Positions 57,011-64,000 of a stretch of DNA of 64,000 bases are shown one piece after another (position 1 is the stretch's first letter; every line of letters begins with the position of its first letter). The translations under genes were made by a program, and so were the position numbers. Origin of the DNA: Anaerolineales bacterium HSG25 (lineage in GTDB: Bacteria > Chloroflexota > Anaerolineae > 4572-78 > J111); NCBI GenBank assembly GCA_030377865.1, contig JAUCGA010000007.1:19338-83337 (forward strand), in the 5' to 3' direction. The notes beneath the pieces were generated by a model. The model worked only from the letters and a program-made list of their open reading frames with translations, was not told the DNA's origin and did not search any database.

Positions 57011-57077
57011 GAGTCTCCTAGTAATAAATGTTTTGGCTCTTTGGGGCTTTCCGTGCAAACATCATGTTTGTATCATC

Positions 57078-57110
57078 ATCTTCCCGCAAGTTTAAAACTT
57101 GCGGGAAGAT
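57078..57110. repeat. perfect 16-bp-arm palindrome
   Basis: ATCTTCCCGCAAGTTT and AAACTTGCGGGAAGAT flank a single A. It lies in the cimA upstream region and could also act in transcription, but no T-run is evident. Confidence 0.8.
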
Positions 57111-57395
57111 TGCCTCATCAAAGTATCTAATTCAGGGCACAGTTTCGAGTTGCACGGAATCTACCAGAGAACCAATGTTTTTTATGATTAAGTTGTGAAC
57201 TGCCTTATCAAAATTGTTATCAGGATAACACTCAATTGATGACCGGGGCGACAAATTGTTTACCATCTGTCGCCCACTTAACACCGTTTGTTTTATTTAG
57301 CATGTCACTAAACTTGTTTAGCATATCACTAAACCTCAATAGATTTGGCTGTATGATCTTTGTTTCGACCATTCTGAAATAGAGGTCGCTCAGTC

Positions 57396-57460
57396 GGAGT
57401 GCAAAAGCATCTTGCTTTTGCATGTTTACTTCTGGCAAAAGCAAGATGCTTTTGCACTCC
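57396..57460. repeat. perfect 26-bp-arm palindrome, family A copy 2
   Basis: The arms at 57396-57421 and 57435-57460 are exact complements around a 13-base loop. They equal those at 1609-1661 except that one T-to-A change in the left arm is matched by the compensating change in the right. Each arm also contains its own small GCAAAAGC/GCTTTTGC hairpin. The 57059-57706 region otherwise shows no convincing gene. Confidence 0.9.
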
Positions 57461-57585
57461 GTTATTGCCGAACAACTCTTGTTTCAATTAGGTCAATTCA
57501 CTATTTTGACTCAGTCCCTGTTAGGAATACATCCGAGAGGTCTATTAGGTCGAAACGATGACCAAAACTCCATTAATAAATAGAA

Positions 57586-57614
57586 ACCTCAGAGGGGCAA
57601 TTGCCCTCTGAGGT
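57586..57614 (-). terminator. terminator after the aminopeptidase gene
   Basis: On the - strand, ACCTCAGAGGG and CCCTCTGAGGT form an 11-bp stem around a 7-base loop, followed by TTTCTATTTATT. It lies about 93 bases after the peptidase stop. Confidence 0.6.
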
Positions 57615-57706
57615 CTTCATCGACGTAAGTCATATATTCTAAACTAAATTTGTTTTATGACAAATCCAAGTGATAGAAATCTTCTGGAGTCGAAATGAGT
57701 TCAACC

Positions 57707-58789
57707 CTAACGGTCAATAAATGGCTCTAACGGAGCCTGACTCAATACCTCGGCTCGATTGTCATGCACCAGCACAATATCTTCCAAACGGATACCGCCC
57801 CAATCGGGGATGTAGATGCCCGGCTCAACCGTGACCACCGAACCAGTTGGAATCTCTTCGGGATAGTTAAAACTGAATCGAGGTAGTTCGTGGATTGCCA
57901 AACCAACCCCATGCCCTAAACTATGACCAAAATTATCCTTAAAACCGGCTTGCTCGATAATATCGCGTGCTACTTTGTCAATCTCTTCACCAGTTAAGTC
58001 CGCCTTAGTCGCTTTAATCGCTTGATCATGAGCGTCTCGTACAATGTTCCAGATTTTCAAATACTGGTCATCAGCCGGTTTCCCCAGACAAATAGTACGA
58101 GTAATATCAGAGCAATAACCATCAATGATACAGCCGAAGTCTATCATGATCGGCTCTCCGATTTGAAGTACTCGATTTGAGGGAGTAGCATGGGGCTTAC
58201 CACTATTTGCGCCACTTGCAACAATTGGATCAAAAGAAGTAGCGCTGGCTCCATGAGTACGCATATAGCGTTCTATCTCCCATGCGACCTCTACCTCCGT
58301 TTGTCCCGGTTGGATATACTCAAAAATATAGGCCATCGTTTCATCAGCCAAAGCAATCGCTTTTCGCATGGCCTCGACTTCGTTCGTATCCTTTTGCATG
58401 CGAACCGTCTCCACCAGCCCTTCGGTATGAACCAGCATCAACTGCCCTTTGATGGCTCGCTCCCAGCTATGTAGGGTTGCCACAGAAACGACTTGTGATT
58501 CGAATCCAACGGCTCGTCCACCCAACTCCGCCCCACGTAGTAGCTCTAACATTTTAGCTGAAAAGTCGTACCCGACCTCAGCTAACTCCCATGTCGGGGT
58601 TTCTTGGCTTACCTGCTCATAATATCGTGAATCGGTAGCGATGATCTGCTTGTCGGCTGTAATAATTAGCACCCCGTTACTGCCGGTAAACCCTGACAGA
58701 TAGCGTCGATTATATGGCTCGGTAATCATCACCCCAGCCAATTGGGCATCATCCATCATGACTCGAATAGCTTCTAAACGTATTGACAT
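57707..58789 (-). CDS. M24-family aminopeptidase P/Xaa-Pro-type peptidase
   Basis: Peptidase of 360 residues. The N-terminal creatinase-like domain (about 1-125) contains YNRRYLSGFTGSNGVLIIT. The C-terminal pita-bread metallopeptidase has both metal-binding Asp in IMIDFGCIIDGYCSDITRTICLG, the His in FGHSLGHGVGLAIHELPR and the two Glu in TVEPGIYIPDWGGIRLEDIV. The likely role is removal of residues before proline. It is transcribed alone between terminators. The specificity could also be dipeptidase-like. Confidence 0.9.
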   Translation of the reverse strand: MSIRLEAIRVMMDDAQLAGVMITEPYNRRYLSGFTGSNGVLIITADKQIIATDSRYYEQVSQETPTWELAEVGYDFSAKMLELLRGAELGGRAVGFESQVVSVATLHSWERAIKGQLMLVHTEGLVETVRMQKDTNEVEAMRKAIALADETMAYIFEYIQPGQTEVEVAWEIERYMRTHGASATSFDPIVASGANSGKPHATPSNRVLQIGEPIMIDFGCIIDGYCSDITRTICLGKPADDQYLKIWNIVRDAHDQAIKATKADLTGEEIDKVARDIIEQAGFKDNFGHSLGHGVGLAIHELPRFSFNYPEEIPTGSVVTVEPGIYIPDWGGIRLEDIVLVHDNRAEVLSQAPLEPFIDR

Positions 58790-58819
58790 ATCAATCCTCT
58801 TATAATCGTACTGAAACTA

Positions 58820-58852
58820 AACCCCCAAAGATATAAAAACTCCTTGAGGGTT
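58820..58852 (-). terminator. possible terminator after topA
   Basis: AACCCCCAA and TTGAGGGTT pair with one mismatch around a 15-base loop, about 40 bases after the topA stop on the - strand. Confidence 0.35.
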
Positions 58853-58889
58853 AAAATTTAATCATAATATTTAATTTTGACTTGACCAA

Positions 58890-61316
58890 CTATGCCATAA
58901 CCAACTCTGTGTCGGCAGATTCTTTCTGTTTGGCTAACTCTTGAAGAGAGTATTCAGTGCCACACTTGATACATTTAGCGTTATAGCGGCTCTTCTGAAT
59001 CAACAACCCCTTACATTCGTCACATGGCGTGGAGAGCGGCTTTTTCCAACTACTCCATTCACAGTCAGGATAGTTCATACAACCGTAGAAGATTCGTCCT
59101 TTTTTAGTCCGTCGCTCAACGAGTTCGCCACCGTCATTGGGACAATTAACTCCAATTTTAACGAAGTAAGGTTTAGCGTTTCGACATTCAGGAAAGTTTG
59201 AGCAGGCTTGAAACTTGCCATAACGCCCCATCTTCAACACCATAGGGCTACCGCATTTTTCACACATTTCACCAGTTTCGGGATCAACAATCTCAACTTC
59301 GGGCATGTTTTCTTCGGCGTAGGCCAAGGCTTCCTCAAACGGCTTATAGAACTGATCCAATACCGGAACCCAATTGGTCTCCCCACGAGCAATCCGGTCG
59401 AGATTGTCCTCCATTTTGGCCGTAAATTCGACATTGATAATGTCGGGGAAATATTCAACCAACAAATCGCTGACGATTCCGCCCAACTCTGTCGGATAAA
59501 GTCGCTTCTCAAACTTTTCAACGTACCCTCTTTGCTGAATTGTGGAGACGGTCGGGGCATAAGTACTTGGTCGTCCGATACCATGCTCCTCTAACGTTTT
59601 GACCAATGTGGCCTCAGTGTATCGAGGTGGTGGTTGGGTAAAATGTTGTTCCGGCAAAAGTTTAGCTAGATGAACAATCTGCTCGATGATTAAGTCAGGA
59701 AGCAGTTTGCCCTCTTTTTTATCCGGTTTCGCATCCTCATCTTGAGTCTCTTCGTAGACACTCAAAAAGCCCTTAAATTTAATTCGAGAACCACTTGCCT
59801 GCAACTGATACGGCCAGTTTTTAGGATCACCACTACCCGGCAATCCCGCTTTAATTGTCACCGACATGGTATCATAAACTGCATTTGCCATTTGACTAGC
59901 CACAAAGCGTTGCCATATTAGCGTGTACAGTCGATTTTGGTCACGTCCAAGCGATTTTTTGATTGATTCTGGAGAACGCATGACGCTCGTCGGGCGAATT
60001 GCCTCATGAGCCTCTTGCGCCGATTTATTTTTAGTTTTATAGACTGGTGGTGTTTCCGGCACCATTTTTGAGCCATATCGTTCGGCAATATAATCTCTGG
60101 CTTCATTTTGAGCCTGCTTGGAGACGGTAGTGCTGTCGGTTCGCATGTATGTAATTAGGCCAACCGAGCCATCCACGCCCAAATCAATTCCCTCATAAAG
60201 CTGTTGAGCAATCCGCATGGTTTTACGAGTTCCAAACCCTAATCGGCGAGAGGCCTCCTGTTGCAGAGTACTGGTCGTAAATGGTGCGGCAGGTTTACGC
60301 CGACGCTCACTCTTTTTAACCTTGTGTATGACATAGTCCGATTTTTCTAGCTCGTTCACAATGGCTTGAGTATCTTCCTGATTTTTCAAGTCGATTTTTT
60401 CGCCTCGGATTCGCGTTAAATTGGCACGGAACTGCTCACCACCACCATGCCCATTACTGTTTTGAGGCGCAGTGTTCAAATCGGCTCCAATCGACCAATA
60501 TTCCACCGAAACAAACTCTTCGATCTTATGCTCACGTTCCACGACCAATCGTAATGCTACACTCTGTACTCGTCCAGCACTGGTTCGACCACGTACTTTA
60601 CGCCACAACAGAGGGCTAATTTGATACCCTACCAAACGGTCTAAAATACGCCGTGCTTGCTGGGCATCAACCTGGTCTTGATCAATCGCTTTGGGATCAG
60701 CGAACGCCTCGGCCACAGCCCCCTCAGTAATCTCATGGAAGACCACGCGTTGCGTCCGCGCCGGGTCCATCTCCGCCGCCTCAAGCAAGTGCCATGCAAT
60801 AGCTTCTCCTTCACGGTCAGGGTCAGTCGCCAGATATATCTCAGTAGCTCGTTCGGCGGCATGCTTAACTTCCTTCACTACAAGACGTTTTTCGTTTGGA
60901 ATTCGATATTTTGGGTTAAAATTATTTTCTACATCCACCGAAAGCTGTGATCGTAATAGGTCACGCACATGACCCACTGAGGCTCGCACGGTGTAGCCCT
61001 TGCCCAAAAATTTACCAATAGTCTTCGCCTTGGCAGGTGATTCAACAATTACCAGCTTACCTCGGCGACGGGGCGCGGCCTTTTTCCCTTTACCCTTGCC
61101 TTTGTTTTTAGACGTAGCCTTTCGAGGTTTACGGGCTACTTTCTCAGGCACTGGAATATTGGCATGCTCGGCAATACGTCCCATTTTAAACATCTTTGTT
61201 CCACAAACAGAACAGGTTCCACTACTACCGGGTGTTCCCGCGGCAGTATAAACGGCTTGAACCCGTAACATGTCGCGTTTTTCTTTACATTTCATGCAGT
61301 ACGCAGTTATATTCAT
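58890..61316 (-). CDS. topA: DNA topoisomerase I with N-terminal zinc-ribbon extension
   Basis: Type IA topoisomerase of 808 residues, which relaxes negative supercoils. An extension of about 85 residues precedes the enzyme: a four-Cys ribbon (AYCMKCKEKRD, CSVCGTKMF), similar to the DUF5679 type, and a basic KGKGKGKKAAPRRRG linker. The TOPRIM domain begins KLVIVESPAKAKTIGKFLG with the acidic DPDREGEAIAWHL. The active-site Tyr is in GLITYMRTDST. Three C-terminal four-Cys zinc ribbons follow from about 690 (CEKCGSP, CPNDGGE, CDECKGL). It lies downstream of the GTP:mannose-1-P enzyme, separated by a hairpin. Confidence 0.95.
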   Translation of the reverse strand: MNITAYCMKCKEKRDMLRVQAVYTAAGTPGSSGTCSVCGTKMFKMGRIAEHANIPVPEKVARKPRKATSKNKGKGKGKKAAPRRRGKLVIVESPAKAKTIGKFLGKGYTVRASVGHVRDLLRSQLSVDVENNFNPKYRIPNEKRLVVKEVKHAAERATEIYLATDPDREGEAIAWHLLEAAEMDPARTQRVVFHEITEGAVAEAFADPKAIDQDQVDAQQARRILDRLVGYQISPLLWRKVRGRTSAGRVQSVALRLVVEREHKIEEFVSVEYWSIGADLNTAPQNSNGHGGGEQFRANLTRIRGEKIDLKNQEDTQAIVNELEKSDYVIHKVKKSERRRKPAAPFTTSTLQQEASRRLGFGTRKTMRIAQQLYEGIDLGVDGSVGLITYMRTDSTTVSKQAQNEARDYIAERYGSKMVPETPPVYKTKNKSAQEAHEAIRPTSVMRSPESIKKSLGRDQNRLYTLIWQRFVASQMANAVYDTMSVTIKAGLPGSGDPKNWPYQLQASGSRIKFKGFLSVYEETQDEDAKPDKKEGKLLPDLIIEQIVHLAKLLPEQHFTQPPPRYTEATLVKTLEEHGIGRPSTYAPTVSTIQQRGYVEKFEKRLYPTELGGIVSDLLVEYFPDIINVEFTAKMEDNLDRIARGETNWVPVLDQFYKPFEEALAYAEENMPEVEIVDPETGEMCEKCGSPMVLKMGRYGKFQACSNFPECRNAKPYFVKIGVNCPNDGGELVERRTKKGRIFYGCMNYPDCEWSSWKKPLSTPCDECKGLLIQKSRYNAKCIKCGTEYSLQELAKQKESADTELVMA

Positions 61317-61360
61317 ACAAAAACACTCTGGAGTACGGATTAAATAACGGTTATATTTGC

Positions 61361-61391
61361 AAACAGACTCTTTTCAGAAGAGTCTGTTTGT
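61361..61391. terminator. hairpin between manC-like gene and topA
   Basis: CAAACAGACTCTT and AAGAGTCTGTTTG form a perfect 13-bp stem with a 5-base loop, 53 bases after the guanylyltransferase stop on the - strand. The T-run after it is weak. Confidence 0.6.
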
Positions 61392-61443
61392 AGAAATATA
61401 TTTTCGTTATAAAATTCTCGTTTATTAGGCGATTTTAGTAAAG

Positions 61444-62505
61444 TTATAATAGTTCTTGACGGTTGTTCGCCTTCAACCATTCAACGATTTTTTTCGTGTC
61501 TTGGGAGCGATCCTTTTTACAGATTAACAACCCATCATCAGTATCGACAATCACCACATCCTCTAAACCAATGGTGGCGATTAACCGATTATTTCCTTGA
61601 ATCAGAACCCCATGACTATCTAGGTTGAAATGTTCGGCATTTAAGACGACGTTATCTTGTTCATCTTGCTGATTAATTTCATAAATGGCCGTCCAACTCC
61701 CGACATCGTTCCAGCCGAAATCAACCGGAATAACTGCCACTTTGGAGACTTGCTCCAAAATTCCCACATCAATACTTTCTGGCCTAATCTGTTCCCAAAT
61801 CGGGTCGATGGGGCGACCAGCTTTTATGGCCTCATCCATTTGCTCAAGTTGAGTGTAAAAATCGGGCATGTGTTCCTTAAATGCCTCTAACAACGTTGAT
61901 ATTTGCCAGATAAACATGCCACTATTCCAATAATAGTCACCACTAGCAACAAATTTTTGAGCCGTCTCTAGGTTAGGTTTCTCTAAAAACTGAGAAACCT
62001 GATAGGCATCATGCTTATTATATGTTCCCACCGATTCGCCTCGCTGAATATAGCCGTAGCCAGTCTCAGCCTTATCCGGTGTAATCCCCAACGTGACCAG
62101 ATACCCTTGTTTCGCCACCTCTGCCGCGGCCAATATCGACTGCCGAAACCCTTCCTCGTCGGCAATAAAATGGTCAGAATGTAACGATACCATGACTGCA
62201 TCGGGATCAAGCTGATTCATCTGCATGGCCGCTAAACCGATACAGGGCGCGGTGTTTTTACCGCTCGGCTCAGCGATAATACTCCGTGGTAATAATTCAG
62301 CCACTTGCTCTTTTATCATTTCACCATAAGCATGGTTTGTGGCAAAAAAGATGTTCTCAATCGAAGTAATCGGCAAGACTCGTTTAACCGTTTTTTGAAC
62401 GAGAGTCTCTCCGCCAGTAATAGGGAGTAGTTGTTTGGGAGATAATTGCCGACTAAGCGGCCATAGCCGAGTACCTGCTCCACCTGCTAAAATTAATATA
62501 TACAT
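61444..62505 (-). CDS. manC: mannose-1-phosphate guanylyltransferase
   Basis: Nucleotidyltransferase of 353 residues making GDP-mannose from GTP and mannose-1-phosphate. The signature is ILAGGAGTRLWPLSRQLSPKQLLPI. It also has LHSDHFIADEEGF (metal site), GITPDKAETGYGYI, FLEKPN and VDFGWNDVGSW. It lacks the C-terminal isomerase domain of the bifunctional form. The product could feed surface glycan synthesis, for which the glycosyltransferase-like protein in this window is a possible but unproven user. It follows dprA by about 60 bases. Confidence 0.93.
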   Translation of the reverse strand: MYILILAGGAGTRLWPLSRQLSPKQLLPITGGETLVQKTVKRVLPITSIENIFFATNHAYGEMIKEQVAELLPRSIIAEPSGKNTAPCIGLAAMQMNQLDPDAVMVSLHSDHFIADEEGFRQSILAAAEVAKQGYLVTLGITPDKAETGYGYIQRGESVGTYNKHDAYQVSQFLEKPNLETAQKFVASGDYYWNSGMFIWQISTLLEAFKEHMPDFYTQLEQMDEAIKAGRPIDPIWEQIRPESIDVGILEQVSKVAVIPVDFGWNDVGSWTAIYEINQQDEQDNVVLNAEHFNLDSHGVLIQGNNRLIATIGLEDVVIVDTDDGLLICKKDRSQDTKKIVEWLKANNRQELL

Positions 62506-62507
62506 AG

Positions 62508-62540
62508 TTAGATTTTGGATTTTAGATTTTAGATTTTAGA
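62508..62540. repeat. tandem TAGATTTT repeat between dprA and manC
   Basis: About four imperfect copies of the 8-base unit TAGATTTT, followed by an inverted partner (AAATCTAAAAC near 62565), fill the 61-base gap. Confidence 0.6.
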
Positions 62541-62566
62541 TGCTCCAAAACCATAAATCTAAAACA

Positions 62567-63652
62567 TTACCGTGCTAATACATAATTCATACTACCCACT
62601 TGTCGAACCATCCCCTTCAATTCCATCATGGTTAAGGCGCTGGCTAATTCTGAAGCTTGTAAGCCAGTCAGTTGACCTAAATCATCAATATGAGTTGGCT
62701 CAGGAGACAGGTTCTTTAACAAAATCGCCTCAGTGTCATTATCAGGAATTAAAGTTCGAGCCTCAACATGCTGAGATAGCTGAGTGAGGTTCAACTCTTC
62801 TAATATATCGTTGACCTCCATGACCAATTTAGCCCCATTTTGGATGAGATGGTGTGGCCCAGAGCTGTTATGGTGCAAAATAGAACCGGGTACCGCGAAC
62901 ACCTCTCGCCCCTGCTCTAAGGCATAGCGGGCAGTGATATTGGCTCCGCTTTTTATCGGCCCTTCGACGACTACAATACCCAAACTTAGCCCGCTGATAA
63001 TTCGGTTGCGTCGAGGAAAGTTCTTTGGCTCCGGTCGAGTTCCTAGTGGATATTCAGAAATGATTGCACCTGATTCGCTAATTGCCTGAGCCAAGTTCCG
63101 ATTAGCCGCCGGATAGTTAATGTCTACCCCACAACCCAACACCGCTATGGTACGTCCGTTGGCTTTTAAAGCCGCTTTATGTGCCTCAGTGTCGATCCCA
63201 TACGCTAAACCACTAACCACAGTAGAACCACTTTTCACCAACCCGTGAGCCAAACTACGTACACACTCTTTGCCATAAGTGGTCGCTTTGCGAGTGCCGA
63301 CCAAGGCCACAGCCCATTCATCATCTGCTATGAGTTCTCCCCGAACATACAGCACAAACGGCGGGTCAGAAATTGTTTTTAAGGCATTTGGATACCCCGG
63401 ACAATCCCATGTCACCACCGACACACCCAATTTATTGATTAGCTCCAACTCTCGGTCAACGTCAAACTGTTGACGGGTTCTAACCAGATTATTGACGGTT
63501 TTACCGTCCAAACCGATGGCTCGAAGTTCGCTTGCCTCAGCTCGCCAAGCAGTTTCTACATTACCATAGTACTCTATTAGATTCTTAAATCGAGCTGGAC
63601 CAATACCAGATACCTTGCTGAAACCAATCCATAAGCCGAGTTGGTGAGTCAT
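62567..63652 (-). CDS. dprA: DNA-processing protein DprA
   Basis: DNA-protection protein of 361 residues which loads RecA on incoming single-stranded DNA in natural transformation. The Rossmann-like core shows VALVGTRKATTYGKE, VSGLAYGIDTEAHKAAL, IAVLGCGVDINYPAANRNLA and ISEYPLGTRPEPKNFPRRNRIISGL. The N-terminal region has a helix-hairpin-helix-like part and the C-terminal region (about 300-355) a winged helix. DprA is widespread outside competent species too. It is preceded by the restriction-like gene 20 bases away. Confidence 0.96.
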   Translation of the reverse strand: MTHQLGLWIGFSKVSGIGPARFKNLIEYYGNVETAWRAEASELRAIGLDGKTVNNLVRTRQQFDVDRELELINKLGVSVVTWDCPGYPNALKTISDPPFVLYVRGELIADDEWAVALVGTRKATTYGKECVRSLAHGLVKSGSTVVSGLAYGIDTEAHKAALKANGRTIAVLGCGVDINYPAANRNLAQAISESGAIISEYPLGTRPEPKNFPRRNRIISGLSLGIVVVEGPIKSGANITARYALEQGREVFAVPGSILHHNSSGPHHLIQNGAKLVMEVNDILEELNLTQLSQHVEARTLIPDNDTEAILLKNLSPEPTHIDDLGQLTGLQASELASALTMMELKGMVRQVGSMNYVLAR

Positions 63653-63672
63653 TAAGTGGTTCTCTCTAGTTA

Positions 63673-64000
63673 TTAAGATTGATTTATTATGTTTTCACCA
63701 TATCTTATTCGCTTATAAAGGTCATCAAAAATAGCAATAATATCTTCATCATCGCCCAAATTTTGTAAATATCTATCAATGTCAGAATATTTTATTTGAA
63801 AATATTCATCAAAAATCTGTGATCCTCGATAAATATTTTTAGAAGGGACGTAGATTGGCCCCCATCGTTTTACAGGATTAAAATAGTATAAAATAGGTTT
63901 GAGTTGATCAGGATCATCTATTTTCAGATGATTAATTAATCCGGCGTATGTTTTTATGAATTTACGGTTAATATCTACAAATTTTCCGGTATCATGGTCA
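63673..64000 (-). CDS. C-terminal part of a protein resembling a TdeIII/MjaII-type restriction endonuclease
   Basis: The last 108 residues of a gene that starts beyond the right edge. The fragment has KFVDINRKFIKTYAGLINHL, a Trp/Pro/Tyr-rich FNPVKRWGPIYVPSKNIYRG and the acidic end YLQNLGDDEDIIAIFDDLY. The style recalls the C-terminal region of TdeIII-family type II restriction enzymes, but I rely on memory of that family. No methyltransferase is in the window; a partner would lie to the right. It is AT-rich compared with dprA, which would fit horizontal acquisition. Confidence 0.45.
   Translation of the reverse strand, partial: DHDTGKFVDINRKFIKTYAGLINHLKIDDPDQLKPILYYFNPVKRWGPIYVPSKNIYRGSQIFDEYFQIKYSDIDRYLQNLGDDEDIIAIFDDLYKRIRYGENIINQS

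Noticed and set aside
57232..57444. 70-aa - strand frame upstream of cimA
   Set aside because: It includes half of the 26-bp-arm palindrome and a translated direct repeat (FSDMLNK twice); no family resemblance and no ribosome binding site.
57011..57706. T-box or other amino-acid riboswitch before citramalate synthase
   Set aside because: I looked for a specifier loop and T-box sequence and saw neither; only palindromic repeats and a terminator are visible.

Overview
The window reads as an AT-leaning bacterial chromosome segment, most likely from Chloroflexota (Anaerolineae or a related class). The assignment is inferred from several features together: Thr/Pro-rich linkers of the PTPTATP kind, HlyD-type adaptors with repeated AGPTPEEIA hairpins, a topoisomerase I with an N-terminal zinc-ribbon extension, a LexA box of the GAAC-N4-GTTC type, and a 14-subunit complex I operon. 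No 16S rRNA or other decisive marker is present, so it remains an inference. Most of the window is core genome.

Layout. 1-5 kb (+ strand): a possible small ORF, two tandem HlyD/MacA-type adaptors and a secreted TolB-like beta-propeller. 5-12 kb (- strand): a Crp/Fnr regulator and a 2040-residue surface protein with 13 Calx-beta repeats and a 33-bp minisatellite. 12.4-16.2 kb: an orphan sensor histidine kinase, divergent from mnmE. 16.3-16.7 kb: two tRNA-Ser genes. 16.7-31.6 kb (- strand): the S10-spc-alpha ribosomal protein cluster with secY, rpoA, truA, rplM and rpsI. 31.6-35.2 kb: the str region (rpsL, rpsG, fusA) followed by a tuf gene that has lost its middle. 35.5-36.2 kb: lexA with a consensus promoter carrying its own operator. 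36.3-54.3 kb (- strand): nuoA-N, with nuoC and nuoD fused and a large membrane glycosyltransferase-like gene between nuoE and nuoF. 54.9-63.7 kb (- strand): an EbsC/YbaK-type deacylase, citramalate synthase, an aminopeptidase P-type peptidase, topA, mannose-1-phosphate guanylyltransferase and dprA. The window ends inside a gene that resembles a type II restriction endonuclease.

How the parts work together. The central block is the translation and transcription core, with recognisable sigma-70-like promoters before tuf, rpsL and lexA and clear intrinsic terminators at most operon ends. The nuo block encodes a complete proton-pumping NADH:quinone oxidoreductase. The two ends hold envelope and maintenance genes.

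Most unusual. (i) tuf retains a perfect promoter, its first 60 codons and its last 43, but has lost about 295 codons and is out of frame. (ii) Intergenic spaces are filled with small palindromic elements, among them a 91-bp MITE-like element present twice with target-site duplications, one copy nested in a larger hairpin element, and a pair of long hairpins with a compensated stem change. (iii) rpsD, infA, map and adk are absent from their usual places. (iv) A glycosyltransferase-like gene interrupts the nuo operon. I did not find a clearly new multi-gene defence or metabolic system.
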